Positions 40,615 through 55,002 of a stretch of 64,000 nucleotides of DNA are shown piece after piece. This stretch comes from Epiperipatus broadwayi (Eukaryota > Onychophora > Udeonychophora > Euonychophora > Peripatidae): the NCBI GenBank assembly GCA_028023455.1, contig JAQFVV010012397.1:5128237-5192236 (forward strand). Direction: 5' to 3'. A program made the translations under genes and the position numbers. The notes below the pieces were generated by a model, which was given only the letters and a program-made list of their open reading frames with translations, did no database searches and was not told the origin of the DNA. Positions within the stretch are counted from its first letter, which is position 1, and each line of letters begins with the position of its first letter.

Positions 40615-43309
40615 ATATATATATATATATATATAACATATGTAGGATATATAGGTATGTTGATTAAAAGAAAAAAAATATAATATAAAAAATATATATG
40701 AAGAAATTATGTGGTTACATATAAATATTCATTATATTTATGTTTATTATAGATGTGAACAAGATTGTTGGGGCAATAAAAACTGTTATGATAATAAAAT
40801 AAGTATATAATGCATGATAAAAAACTGAATAAAGAAAAGTGATTGATATTAATATTGAAATATTAAAACACATTTGTCTAATTTTATTACTTATATCTCT
40901 TTGTTTAACTGCTAAGACTTTTTTGCAAATTCTAATTATCTTAATATAAGCAGTGATAGTGTTATCATATTTGACATTTTAGGCAATGAGCAGGTTCTGT
41001 GATTGCTACTTTTCTACATTGTTTTAAACCATTGTATACATTAAATTACAGTGTGTGACAGAGTGTAATGATTTTCTCTGTGAAGCTTCCATTTTTAATG
41101 TATTAATTTAAAAAAACTTCCAAGAGATATCAGCAGTATATGGACCTTTATTGACATTTGTCTATAGTTGACATCACATTCTATTGTTCTGACAAAGATA
41201 TAAAGGAGGTGGTAATTTTGACTGATGCTTTAGATTCTTTTTCCCTTTGACTAAATGCCATAAAACATGATTATCAGTAATTATTAATGATTATGATGCA
41301 ATGTTTTTTTTAAAAAATACATTATTAAACCAAAAACTACATCACCAATATATTTGTCTTTGAAAACATTTTATTTTTAAAATGACAACTTTTAAAAAGT
41401 ACATTACAGAAAATGGAAATTGCCACAGAAACAGTTATTGCAGGCTAAAAAGAAAGTTGTTTTTATAAAAACTATAAGTGAAATATTTTAATAACAATTA
41501 ATAATTTATTCACTTTTAGAATTTTTTTTTGTTTTTGTAATGATAACTAATTCTAAATATATCATTTTTTAATAGCATAAAATTCTAATATCTAATATTT
41601 TGTTCTAACTTTTTGAATAGGTATTGTGAAGCCAATAATGATGTGTTTCTGTGTTATCAATAAAATATTCAGTTAAATACTTATTTTCACAAGTTTAAAA
41701 TATTAATTTTCAATATACTTTTATTTTAATTATTAGAAGGTTGAAATATTTATAAGGTAGTATATAAATTAATTTTGAAATATATATAAAAAGATTTAAT
41801 TGCACACACAAAAAAGTAAACATGGCATCATATTAAAAATATTAATCTCTAATGTCTATTAAAAAATTTGCTAGATGGGCTTGACACTGATGTAGTTAAC
41901 AGTTTTTTTTCTATAATTTTATCATTCATCTAATTTTTATTGTTTTTTTACTACTATTATCTTTCTCTTAAGGCTTTTCATTGTTATATTTTTCTCAATA
42001 ATTTCTGTTGGTGTTGTAGATATCATTGAATAATTTCCATCTATTATTTAATATAATCACATGATCATTTACTATTTATACCTGTATGATCATCCAAAAA
42101 TTTAAATAGTTTTTATCTGTTATTTTTAAATTTTATTACTAGTTTCTTTTTTTTTTTTAAGATTTTTTTAATTATAATTTTTGTTAATTTACAATGTATA
42201 GCTTAGTACTTCAGTTGAGAAACTAGTTCTAAAACTTAAGATCCATGAATTCCAATTCAGGTCTGTTACTTCCAATCTTTAAATATTATGTATACTCCAA
42301 AGCCACTGTTTGATCATTTTTTTACTATTGCATTATGATTTGAGTCTGTGTTAGCTCCACATTTCCTACATCTAATCTTGTTATCAATTCTAAATGTTTA
42401 TTTTGCAATTTTCCATATATTATTAATTTTTATGACCTATATGTTTTTCATAAAATCTTATTATCTCTTGACATTTCTCTTCTCTGTTATCTCCATCATA
42501 CACTTCCAATTCCTTATTTTTATTCTATAACTATTTTATTCACATGTATAGGTATATAAACATTAAATCTATCAGAACAGTTTTATTCTTTTTGAAAACA
42601 GTCTATTGTTTGCAAAATGAGAACATCAGCTTTTTCACAATCTATCTATTTTGTTTCATCTAGAATCTACTTTATCCAATATTTTATTTTTTATCCCTAT
42701 CATTAAATTTTTTATTTTTTCAGATTTATATATTATTTAAGATTTTATGTATCAATTCTAACATTATTGTTTAAACCAATAGCTTTAGAATTGAAGAATT
42801 CTTTGGACGAATCCTGCAATACAAAATTCTTCCTTTGTACCCTTTCCTGAAATTTATTAAAAAGCTCACTCTTTAATTATTTTGTACAATAATAATAAAA
42901 TTACCATATAAATCTACTATTTAAACAAAAATTAAAAAAAAAAATGTAAACGAGTTAATAAATATATTTAAAAATAGTCCTTAATAAGCATAAACATTTA
43001 TTGTTATTATTAGCAATTAAGACCTTTAAATCATTGCCTTCATTTGGTATTTTTTGATCATAAATAATGTGTTTCTATCACAATCATCTTTTGCATTATC
43101 GATTGGTTTATAAATTGCGATGCATAAAAGGAAATTTATATAAAATAAACCTCTATGTTTTTTCATTTTATAAATAATATTTTTATGCAGTATTAAATTG
43201 TAAAAAAAAAAAAAAAACTTTCTTAATTTTTATATATGTGTAAACTCTATTTGCATTTTAAGAAATAGTTTTGGGCAATAATCTTTTTTAAATAAAGATT
43301 TAAAAATGT
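40615..43309. other. AT-rich DNA with no recognisable gene
   Basis: A segment near 40745-40790 (GATTGTTGGGGCAATAAAAA) is related to the repeat at about 16265. Elsewhere only short frames rich in Phe, Leu and Ile are seen, including one at 42348-42530 with no domain. Confidence 0.5.
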
Positions 43310-44395
43310 TAGACTATTTGTGAGTAGATGACACTACCTTTACATTCTAATGTACATATTTTTCTGTCCATGCGATAACTGGATTTATAGAGATTATAAT
43401 TTACTATATGTGATGTGATGCACAATGGCTTCTTCTTTTTCAGACTCAGGAATCTCTCAGTCCTATGTTCAGAGAAACCTCTTCTTTTTCCATTCCCTAC
43501 TCTAAGTTTTTTCCATATTCTTCTTATCCTGCTCCATCCCATTTTTACAATATTATTTTTGTCAACTCTATAGCCTTTATATCTAAATCCTCCTTATCTT
43601 TTTCTAAACCCAATAAAAAAAAACCAAGAACCCTCTTTCTATATAATCACTTTGTTTATATTTATTCTTCCACAGCTTCATTATTTGTACCCTTTCTGCC
43701 TGTAGGTATTTGCATTCAATTAATAGATGCCTAATATTTTTTATGCCATCCTTACATAACTTGCAGACTAAGTCATATTTTTTCATTTATGTGTATATTT
43801 TCTTGTTGGTAATGATTCTGTTTGAACCTTAGACACTAAAGTACTTTTTTCACTATTATCATAAATTAACTTACATCCAATATTCTGTGTACTTCTATAA
43901 AAATTTAACTCTTTTTACTCTCCATAATAGTTCTCCATCTCTCCAAATCCTTATTTTTTATTAATGCATCTATTCTTCTATCTCATTTCTTGCCACTATA
44001 ATGCTCAACATTTCTCCTAACACAATTATCTCACCTTTTTCATAAATATACTGATATAAAGTCTTTAACTAAATCTGTTTACTGTATTATCTTTCTCATC
44101 AATTTTGTTGCTTATCTTTTACTTGTAACTCAATTAAACACTATTTTGGATATTCTCTTATTATCTATAAATTGAAATCTACTGCACATTCCCATTTTGC
44201 TTTTTACATATCTCATATAAAAACTTTACCACCTCATTTCTCTTTGAATTGCCTCCTTTACATATTTGCATCTAATGCAACTTTTCCTATTTCTCTGTGT
44301 ACTTTTTAAAAGTAATCTAACACTCCATTATTAATAAATAATGCATTATTACCACAAGTTAACACTGATATTGCCATTCCGTCCATATAGTTCTA
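43310..44395 (-). mobile_element. 3' part of a second non-LTR retrotransposon, inactive
   Basis: On the minus strand, broken frames give MDGMAISVLT near 44380, then KVHREIGKVALDAN and IQREM near 44250, and the C-terminal zinc-knuckle VCKLCKDGIKNIRHLLIEC in 43604-43786. That motif has C-x2-C-x8-H-x4-C spacing. It is followed after more frame changes by MGWSRIRRIWKKLR near 43540. This block order lies C-terminal to the reverse transcriptase in a group of invertebrate non-LTR elements distinct from the RTE-like copies at 6.0 and 33.7 kb. The reverse transcriptase itself is absent. I do not name the clade. Confidence 0.65.
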
Positions 44396-45243
44396 GCTAC
44401 TCAATGTTTATAAAACTTCCATCAGATAGACATTATTTTTATGTGGTGGCAGGAATGTATAATTCTACCTATAGTATATTATAAATGAATGCTCAGTTAT
44501 TGCCATTTATTATATATAATTTAGTATTTCTGTAATTTGTTATTACAGTGAACATAAAAATAGTTTTTTCTAAAAAGTCTGGCATTAAATATTACAATAA
44601 ATGTCACACATAATTATCATTAAGTGAATAAAAAATGATTAAAAGTATTTTCAATAAGACATATAATTTATTAAGTTTGGGAAGGACTAATAAAAAAAAA
44701 GATATTAACACATACACACATTATATTAGTGTGATTAATTTTTTATGTCGATATCTAGAAAACGAGTTGGTGTGAAAGCCAAATCTCCCAGATTATATTA
44801 CTTAGCTTTTGGAAATGTGATAAACTGAAGTATTTGGACAGTTGAAATTTATTAATAAGATGTGTTATGAAGTTGTGAGAATAATAAATCACTTTCTGAA
44901 CATTGAATGATACTTCTATGCTCCATCAGTGCATGCATGTTTAATTCAGTTTGTGATTTGTTTAAAGGATTCCTTGTCACTTTTCATCAGAAAATAATTT
45001 GAGAAGAAAAACAAGAAACTTCAATTGAAATTGTTTTATTTAAGAAGCAAACTAGAACTTCTCTCTTAAACCTATCATTTGTTGCAAAATTTTGTAAAAA
45101 GTTTTAAGTTGAAAGAAAAAATGTCATAGCATTTCATTATCATTTAACCCTTTTTTTTAAATCGGAAATTTATTATGAAAAATGTATCATTTTTGCATGA
45201 TTAATTTTTTCAAAATATACATACACGGATAATTTTCTAACAC
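44396..45243. other. AT-rich DNA with no recognisable gene
   Basis: Nothing coding or clearly repetitive was recognised. Confidence 0.55.
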
Positions 45244-45469
45244 AGAAGCAAAACCCCTCTATACAGTAGCACCAATCAGTGCAAGCCAGGGTAATCAATA
45301 AATGCAAGAAAGTTTGTGCATAAAATCCCTATCTAGTGCCTTTATGTACAAATCTTTCTGCATCCATTGATTACTCTGGTTTGCACTAAGTGGCGCTTCT
45401 GTATGAAGTGTTTTGCCTCTGTGTAAATAGCGTGTGTAAGCATAAAGAATGGTGATCATGTGATATTTA
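45244..45469 (+). repeat. Dispersed foldback family, copy c
   Basis: The left arm (GCAAAACCCCTCTATACAGT, then AGTGCAAGCCAGGGTAATCA) folds on the right arm (TGCATCCATTGATTACTCTG, TTTGCACTAAGTGGCGCTTC) about 100 bp later. The end has GTGTAAGCATAAAGAATGGT. This copy lacks the middle section that carries the hammerhead-like core in the copy at 62687, so it is an internal-deletion form. Confidence 0.75.
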
Positions 45470-45989
45470 ATGAATTAATTTTTTTTCCCTAACTTTTTGT
45501 AGTGCCGATATTTGTACACACATATATACTATATACGTACATTGTAATATATGTAAACATAATAATTATTAAGCATTTTTTTTTTTTTTTATTAGCCAAG
45601 TTAAGATGAAGATCAATATTTTTTTGTTAAGCTGAATAATTCTTTGTGAATGTGCACAGATGATGTCGATATGTTACTACAATTTTTTATTAATACTGAT
45701 AGATTAGCAATGATATAGGTTTTTTTTTTTTTTTAAAAAAATTAAAAGTATTATAATTATTTTAGAATTTAACTTTGATAGTAAATATAAAATATATTTT
45801 TGTCCATCAATTTCTGTATTGTCCTAATTTAAACAAATAATAAATATTATATTTTATATTTCATAATTTCAAAACCATTATTATGTATTAAAAGTTGTTT
45901 ATGATAAGATATATTTAATTTATTTTTACATATTTCTTAAATATGGTATCGTTAACTTAATATATCATACCATTTACACCTTCTTATAC

Positions 45990-46880
45990 GCTTTATCAAT
46001 ACTTTTATAAAAATTTCCTCACTAATTTTCTCCATTATTCTAGCTGTTCCCTCACATTATTAAAAAGTTTTATAAATAAAATATGTTGTTATATTCTACT
46101 TTTGAACCCTACCTGTACCCTTGCATTAATAGAAAGTTTGATAACTAAAACATATTTATGCAATATTTACATAAAATAATTATCAATAGCAGCATCACAA
46201 AAATATAACTTTTATTAAAATATAATAAACAATAATTTCAAGTAAAATATTTTATATTTCTCATGTAATAATTTTTAAAATAGCTGTAAAATTTTAATGT
46301 CATAGTATATGCATGTAAAAATTAAATTAAATTTAAATAATTTAAAATATATTTATGTGACAAAATTTTACCTGGGTTACCAAAAAACTAATATCTCTAT
46401 TTCTCTAGTCTGTATTTCAATATGCAGGCCACAACAGCTTACTTTATCATATGAGAATATATTTAAAAGGAAATGTAACTATTGGGAATTTAAATCCAGA
46501 CTTTCAAGCTCCCCCTGCTACCCAATTCATTCCATACAACTGAAACACATCACCACACACATGTGGAAAACATAAATGATCTCCAGTATATGTATTTCAT
46601 GCTGATTCTATATGTGTGTGGAATATGTTGCTCTGGACCAACTGATGAGTGCTGATTTAGAATAAAATACCTATATTGGAGACCATTTATCTTTTTCACA
46701 TGTGTGTCATAATGTGTATTGGTTGTATGGGATGGATTGGATAGCTGGGGTGGATCTTGAAAGTCTGGGTTTAAATTTTCTATAATTACATCTAAATTCT
46801 AAGGTTATAAAGTTAACACATATTTAAATATTAAACAGAAATAATAAATGTTTATCAAATTCAGTATTTCTTTAATTCAT
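45990..46880 (+). repeat. Dispersed repeat, copy A, split by a palindrome
   Basis: It shares with 57970-59160, in the same order, the words AGAAAGTTTGATAA, TATCAATAGCAG, ACAAAATTTTAC/ATAAAATTTTAC and ATTTCAATATGCAGG/ATTTCAATGTGTAGG. No reading frame in it has a recognisable domain. A palindrome at 46489-46775 interrupts this copy but not the other. Confidence 0.6.
46489..46775. mobile_element. Foldback element of 287 bp
   Basis: Imperfect inverted arms of about 130-140 bp begin TTTAAATCCAGACTTTCAAG and end with the complement of TTTAAACCCAGACTTTCAAG. No coding potential is present. The related repeat copy at 59080-59130 lacks it, which supports insertion as a MITE-like unit. Confidence 0.7.
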
Positions 46881-48750
46881 GACATTTTAAAATTTACTTT
46901 TTCACATACTAACTGACATACTAAAAGTTTATCAATTTCATAGTAAAAGTATATCAAATTCACTAGAATTGCCATTTTTTTGTAAAGATTTTTTGTGAGT
47001 TCTACAGCTATCTTGGTTTATATAAAAACTCACAAGTACTAACACATTACTATTTATAGGTTTGAAAAAAAAAATTTGGATGAAACATTATTGAAATCAA
47101 ATAAAAGCTCTGAAAATTGGGTTATTTTTTATACCTATATTTGATAGTTAATTATATAATGCATTTTAATAACTACTACTGGTCTGATCAGAAATAATCT
47201 TTGTGAGTTGGAAAATGATCAAAATCAGTCACATTTGAATAAAAACATGATTTAAATGTATGTACACAAATATCCCAATGTTTATTTTTTCTGAAGATTT
47301 TTTTCTACTAAAGCTTTAATCATAATAATATTGATTCTTCTTTGGGTGATAAAATGAATGATATGAAGCTTTAGAAATAAGAGCTCACAAATTAATAGTA
47401 AATAAAAATGTAACTCATAGTAAAAGCAAAAAATTCTAAATTAAAGATGGAATAACATGAAATAACATATCTGGATTTTGAATCTAAATGTAACATATCT
47501 AGTATAACTTCTAATTCATAATAAATAAACATCAACTATAGACACAAACATCTAACAAACAAAATAGCATCTGCAAATAATTTCCATTAAGATTTGAGAA
47601 ATTGGTAGAAATATTTTCAAAAATGATATTAAATTTTTTCCCAAATGCAATGTGTATTGAAGAATTGAAGAAAAACTTTCAAATTGTAATGAGTCCATAT
47701 ATTTGGCCAGGCCTTCTGTTGCAGTTGGATTATCTAAATAAATTGCACTTACTATTATTTTTTCAAAATACATGTTCTTTTTCAATGAGAGGTTTTGTAA
47801 CAATAAATTTATGAAGTTTAACATAAGAAAGATTAAAACTAAGTCTATTAAACAACTGACCAAACAAACAAATAATTGATGATCTGTCTACTACAGTAAA
47901 TGTTCATTTAGTATTGATACTAAATGTCCTATCAAAAATATAAAAAAAATGTCTTCTGCTTTAATAGATTTAGTGATGATGGCTATTTGAATAATAATAG
48001 AATTTGGACTGAAATAGGAGTATAATTTATTCAAAAAATAGTAGTGATAATAATAGTAAATAATATATAGCCTTACCAAATAATTAACTACATATCATCT
48101 CTTTTGGACTCTATATGAACTGAGAAGTAAACTTCTTGACTTTTATTAATGGTCAACCCAATTTTGAATTATGTTTTCTTTCAGAATTTGATTTCTTCAC
48201 TGGAAGATAAAGATATCCATTTAAAAGTTTGGAAGTGATAATGAATAATTTTACTTTTTCAGTTATTAATTTTTCTTTTACTTTGAAAGCTGAAGAAAAT
48301 ATTGAAAGAGAATGTAATTTAACACAAAGTGTTCTTTTTATAATTGACCAGTGGAGACAAGGAGTTGCACTAAAAGTATGAAGTTTACAATAATACATAG
48401 TCTTGCTACTGTGATATTAGATGTAAGAGATATTATTGCAAAGACTAAAAATAAATTCTTAGATTTTTTTTGTAAATGATAAATATAAAAACACTTATAG
48501 CAAACACATCTAAACATTAAATGAATCATATGGTAAAAATAACAAACACATAAATCAGTTAAGCAAAAAGGAGCTTCAGTATCTATGTATGGTTTAATGC
48601 AGTTGTATTATGACAGATCCATGGTATACATGTCTTCTGATTGAAACTCAATTCTGTCACTTCTGTTGTCTTCTTATCACATGGCATATCAAGAAATACA
48701 TAATTTAATCCTTTTTATATAAATATGCATATGATTTTCCATATGATTTC
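46881..48750. other. AT-rich DNA with no recognisable gene
   Basis: Overlapping 60-100-codon frames on both strands at 47552-48529 lack recognisable domains and shadow one another. A very old element is possible but I cannot support one. Confidence 0.5.
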
Positions 48751-48884
48751 AATACAAATGACATTAAACAACCATATAAAAATTAATTTTTTTTCTTTAT
48801 TATTGAACAGGTTTTCACCATAGTGAAAACTGGTTCAATAATAAAGAAATTTTTTTATATAGTTGTTTAATATCATTTGTGTTG
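48751..48884. mobile_element. Foldback element of about 134 bp
   Basis: Arms of about 64 bp read ACAAATGACATTAAACAACC and, inward, TTTCTTTATTATTGAAC then GTTTTCAC. The right half repeats these as complement with few changes and a loop of a few bases. There is no coding potential; it has the form of a MITE or long hairpin. Confidence 0.8.
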
Positions 48885-51800
48885 GAATGATTATTAGTTA
48901 TTTGAAAACAATATTATGGACAAATTAATGTTTGACCATTGTTAAGAAATGCACATAGTGGTAAGACCTTTTAAAGATATAAAAGCAGTACATGATTAAT
49001 AATAAACCATTAGCAAAAACAGATTATTTTCCATAATGAATAATTTTATCTTTACACATTCATTTTTTTTTCTTTTTCAATCATAACTATCAAGTTTTAA
49101 TAATCTTGCTGAACATCACATGACCACCACCTCTTATGCCTGTCTTAATCTTGCTTTTTTTTTTCTAATTTAAAATAATAATAAATAAATATGCTACATA
49201 CTTATAAATAAGTGAAGTTTTTAATAAAATTAAAATATTCACTTATTTATATGTATTGTGCCCTTTTGTATGGGTCTTCATAAATTGTTGTATCAATCTA
49301 TTTAAAAAATTTTAAATTTAAGATATATTTAGCTATATGATGTTAATTTTGTTTATAAGAATCTTTTAAAAAGTGTAATTAAAGTAATTCATGAGTATTT
49401 GATATGTGAAAATTGTGCTGATGTTTGAGAGAGACGTTTCAATGGGGATGATAATAGTATATGGTTGGGAAAACTGGCCATAAATTTAATAAATAAATGT
49501 TTAAATTTAAAAGTTTTAAAAAAGACAAGTTAAAATTAAATGCATATATTTATTGTTGATAAAGATTAAAATTTAATAAATGAATATAAATATTTTAATT
49601 ATTAGTAGTACATGATAGAAGATTAATATTTGATTTTGATAATATCGAATTATTATTTTAAAAGTTGTTATAAGATATTATTTATTTTAAAAATATTTAT
49701 TTTTAAAAGAATGAATTGTTAGTTTATTTTTAGATTATTACAAGCGTTTGTAGTAGTGTTGTAAACAGATGTTAGTTAGACACATACACACATGCTTGGG
49801 AGTTTTGTAGTAAAGTTGCAAAGCTATTTTAAAAATTTTGTTATAAAATTTATAAATATTATTTTGGCTATCATGAGATAAAAATAAAAATAATTAATGT
49901 GAAACATTAAATCTGATTTTTAAAATACTGCTTAAAAAACATAACGAATAAAAATAGACTTAATTTATTTATAAAAATAATCTTATAAAAGTTAAAAGTG
50001 AAATAAAGTAAGAAAGTATATTTTAAAAAAATGTTTAATGGATTTAAATAAACGATAAAGATTAATTTAAGAATTTAATAATGTGATAAATAATAAATAT
50101 TAAATAAGTCATTATTTATTTTTAATTCTGTCTTGTTGGTAAAATATGTAAATAAGCTAGCAAGTCGATTGTTTAATTCACCAATCAAATGGGAAGTTTC
50201 TTCCGGTATAAAACCAAGGTTCAATTGTTCGGGGGGGGGATTGTGATTGAAATTCTTAAAAGTAAAGTGTGCTATTAGAAATAGCTAAGTAATTATAGAT
50301 GCTCTCAAAATCATTTTAAAATTATAAGAGAGTAGTTTTTTAAAATAATTTATAAAAGTTTACCGACAAACATGCAGTGCTAATTTTAATTATAATTTCC
50401 TATCGTCTCGATCAAAGCTCAATTTACTATCAAATAGTCATGGGAACATCGTATAAGGATAAAATGTATTGGAAACTTTATACTAAAAATTTAACAGACG
50501 CTGGATTAATTAGGAGAGTTATTAGATGCATAAAAGTAATACGTTGGACTTTGTATAAATTTAAAAGCTAATGGTAATTAATTTTTATAAAACAGATATT
50601 TAAAAGAATGAGAAATACTTCTTTATGAAGAAAGTATCTGTAAAGTATAAATTTAAGTATACATATCTTGATAAAGATATGATAATTAACAGTAATTATA
50701 TAAATACTTGCCTTGTTAAGTCTTTATGTTTTAAAAGACTAAATTCTGACAGTTTTAAAAGGCAAATAAATTGGAAATTTAATGGGTAAAGAAATACCTA
50801 TAAAAATTATTATATTATTAAAGTCTGAACGCTGGTCGTACAGAAGACTCTAAAAGTAATCTTACCTAAATATCTGTTAAGGAATGCACAAATCAAATAT
50901 ACGTCGATATCCAAATCAATTAAAATAATTAAACAAGAACTTTATAAATTATAGATTAATTCTAAAATAATAACTTTTAAAAAAATTTTGCTTTAAAGAA
51001 ATGAATATGGATCCTATAAACTATTTTAATTTTATTTTGTTTATGGTGGAACTGACTTTGACTTTTATTTCATTTTATTTTTTTTTTAAAAAAAGAACGT
51101 TTTCATTTTTTTTTCATAAAAACTTTTTAAAAACACGTGATGTACCAGAAAAGGAAGTAATGTTTGGTAAAAACTTGTGCCTAGGAAAAGAACAATGATG
51201 GATGAAAGAAGACACCGTTGGATTTTATGTAATATGTTTTTTTATTTATTAACTAACATAAATATTTAATTAATTATTAATTTATTAAAGATAGGAAAGG
51301 TACATTTACATTTTTTTTTTTAAAAAAAAAAGCTAAATATTAATATAACATTTCCTTGCATAAAGTTTATTTTATATTTATACAACATGTAATATTTTAA
51401 AGAATAATTGTGGAGTGTAAATGTGAAATTATCTTGTAAAACTGTATTCCTGGAGGACATCGTGTGAAGGACTGTACATTAAAGTATCATTTATGGTAAA
51501 AATTATGTAATAATAATAATTTGATGTATTTGCTATGTTTTCTTTAGATCAACCAAATATTATTTGATTGTTGAATGAATGTATTAATATTTAAATAATA
51601 TACACACATAAGATTAATAATAGCAGTTTTATTTTAATATGCATATTTTAAATTGATGATGTAAATTTAGTACAACATAATATGAGAACCTAGAAATAAT
51701 TATATGATTCTTTCATGAATAAATTTTAATGTTTTTTGTTACAATATTAGGAATTAGATTTATTATTAGTGTAAGTTATTTATTTTTTCTTTTCAAGTTA

Positions 51801-54800
51801 GTAAGAGATATATAAAAATCTATATTTTATTTTTATTTTTATTAGATAAGTAAGTTAATTTTATGTAGAAATATATATTTTGATTGAAGGTTTATCGCAT
51901 ATAGATGATGAGGTATAAGAGATTTTGGATAAATATTATTTTTTATAAATTGGTCATCTATGTTTCTGAAGTTAAATAGGGTTAAAATGATATTTGTAGA
52001 TAGAAGTTTATTAGGAAGGAATAAGAATAACAAGTAAAGAAAAGTAATGATTTTAAATAGAAAAGAATCATAGAATTTTATTTAATATAATACTTTATAA
52101 AAATTTGAAATTGTTGAATAATTTTAAATATTATTTTAAAAGAACATATACGTATTGCATATTTTGATAAGACATGTGGTATGACATTACATCGGAAGGA
52201 CATAAATAGTTATAATCAATAATTGTTATTATATTACAAAGTTATATCAGTTTATACATTAATTAATATTTGAGTAATACTGATAGTAAATGGAATACAT
52301 CCTAGTACATTATAATATAAATAGCAATAAGACTTAAGTGAAATAGCATTTTACTTATTAAAGTTTGTTTATTTACATATATGCTACACGAATGATATAT
52401 CACATAAAACCTTTTCTTGTATTAATTGATGACAAATGATGTTTATTAAAATTAAAGTCATAAACTTAATTAAATGTTATTGATAGAACATTTAATAAAT
52501 GTATAAATTATTTATTTATGATTATGGAAATAGTAACAGTGTAAAATTTTGTATTATTTTTTTCTTATTTTTGTTTTATTTTCTTTAGTTCCATTTGTAA
52601 TGTAAATATTGTAAATAAGTTATTTGTTAAGTTGATGTAAATAAATTTGTTTAAGTTGTTTAAAAGTGTGTCGAATTCATTATTTTACACCACAGCATTT
52701 GACAACAGATAATTTGAATATACATAATATTTGCACAATATGAATTTATTATTATTATTATTTTTGAGAAAGAAACACAATATTTTCTTAATATAATTTA
52801 TAGAAATTGATTGACATTAACATATAATATTACAATGGTCATAAAGTAATTATAATGCACAATATAAGAGTATAATATTATTTATTGCCACAGATTGTTA
52901 AATTATAATATTTTGGCATATTTTAAAATTAAGATACTATATGGAAATGAAGACGTGTATATGATTTACTTATTTTCTTAATGATTAATGGTATAATCAA
53001 ATAGATAAGATTAAGCTATACACTAAAGATTTTTATTGTTGGTTATTGTTATTAGAATAAGTTAGGTGTATTTAGGTTTGATATTAAATCCCTTATCATT
53101 CCTATCTACATGAATTATTATTACTTTAAGATAATTAGAAGAACCTGAGATCGTTTAATTATATTTCCTTAACAAAAGATTGAGATTTATTTATCTATTA
53201 TTACTAAAGATAGTTTATTTATAAAAGTCATAAGAATGCTGTAGAGTTAGTAATGAGATAATTAGAAGTAATAGTATTCTTATGCCATTGAGACAGTGTC
53301 TTGGAAAGACATTGACTCAATGTAAGTCCAATTACCAATTGTAACTTCACTTCACAGTCTCATAATTTTAGTAAATATTTATTTAATTAGTACATAATAT
53401 TGAACTATATTAATTTTTGATAAGTTTGTAATAAATCTGATAAGTTATAATATTATAAAAATATATTAAAGATAGTTGTACATATTTTAGCTGAGTATAA
53501 TGATTTTATTGAGCTAGTCATATTTTAAATTATATCATATATCGAGAAGTGAGGGTACAGTATATAGCATATTTATTTATTATTTTCTAAATTAAAATAA
53601 ATTTATCTGTAAAAAGTAGCATGAGTTCTTTGGAAACAATAGAAATATTGCTTCCCTTCTTTTTTAATGAGCAAAATTTTTATATGTATAACACTTTGTA
53701 AATTTTCTTAACTTTTTTTTATTAAAATCATTCAAGTCAAACGTTTATATCACTATCCCCCCTCATAGAAATGGAAAAATCAAGCAGTATTTAATCTAGC
53801 TGTCATTAGCTGTCACACTGTCATGATTTTGTCTATGTAATCATTTGTGGAAGCAACTATTAAATCAAATCAATATACCATTGTTTGCAAACATGGTATG
53901 AAAGTAATTCTAAGTTAGTAATGATAATCTATATAGTAGTTTTGTTTTATGGAAATAAGTTATAAATTATATCCATTAAAAAATACAATATAAAGTTAGA
54001 CATCAGGGCATTACTAGTCAGTGATATTTGCATTAGCTTATAGAGAATATTGTTCCATGGCTTCATTAAATTATACAATATAGTAAATTTGATCTTTTAT
54101 GATTGAAAAATGTTTTATTATATGATAGTAAGGTAAAAGTATTATTTTGATCTGCCCTTTATTATATTTTGATAACATATATTTTAGAGTGTAATTTTGA
54201 AATAAGCAAATATACCAATAAATATTGCATAATTGATTGTTTATTATCAAGATTGTTTAAATCTCTACATTTTATTAATAAAGATACTATAATAAATTCA
54301 AGAAGATCAATGCAAATATAAATTTAAATATAAAAATGAAAACCAATATTCAGCATTTCAATCCTAACTATTATGAAACAATATCTTCATTAATATTTTG
54401 ATTCACAATGAAAAATTTAATTCATTGCTCTCTAACTTCATCATATGCCGATACCCCTTAATTATTGGTCTTGTTTTATTTTCTGTTTATGAAAATACTG
54501 AAGCCAATATTTTCATTATTTTTCATAACTTTAGATTATATATCATTAAACTCTGTTGAAATTAATGAACTGCTAATTACTACATTTTATTTTTTGAATT
54601 TTTTGTTTTTAAAGTCCAATTTGATCAACTAAAATTTAAATATATCTATAATCAGTCTTATCTATATAGTGTTGCATATTCTTTAGAAATTAAAAACAAA
54701 GAAAGATATACAAATTTTCTTGAGTTATCATCTATTTATAGGCACAATATAATCAGCTTCAAACTTTAGATAAAGAGAAGTGCAGTTAATGATAAAATGT

Positions 54801-54964
54801 AAACACATTAACTAGACTTTGAGTTCAAAATATACATCTAAATAAAAATTATATACATTAATTATATTTTGGGATATATATATATATATATTCTAATGTT
54901 TTCACGGATAAAAGATGTCATATTATTATTACTAATTGCGGGATATTTTGTGTAGTGAAAAAGC
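48885..54964. other. AT-rich DNA; one imperfect hairpin, no recognisable gene
   Basis: Near 49110-49150 AACATCACATGACCACCACC and TCTTATGCCTG resemble the outer end of the foldback family. A G-run of nine lies near 50230. Frames at 50377-50571 and 51001-51198 have no domain I recognise. The rest is featureless. Confidence 0.5.
53286..53322. repeat. Imperfect hairpin, 15 of 17 bp paired
   Basis: CATTGAGACAGTGTCTT pairs with AAGACATTGACTCAATG across GGA. There is no neighbouring gene, so no role can be assigned. Confidence 0.7.
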
Positions 54965-55002
54965 TAAATGCTGACGTTTCAGTACAATATCAAGTACCTT
55001 CC
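54965..55002 (-). ncRNA. Degenerate hammerhead-like tail of a Penelope-like element
   Basis: On the minus strand the PLE stop codon is part of CTGAGGA, followed by the stem GGTAC/GTACT around TTGATATT and then GAAACGTC. Core order and stem II fit a hammerhead. The flanks GCA and AGC cannot form stem I, and the core has G for T in CTGATGA. I regard it as vestigial. Confidence 0.45.

Noticed and set aside
46640-46680. CTGATGAGTGCTGATTTAGA as a hammerhead
   Set aside because: It reads GAATAA where GAAAC is needed, has no GTC at the right distance and no stem I partner.
47552-48529. A cluster of minus-strand frames as a possible multi-exon gene
   Set aside because: No domain, no convincing splice signals or codon bias, and plus-strand frames overlap them.
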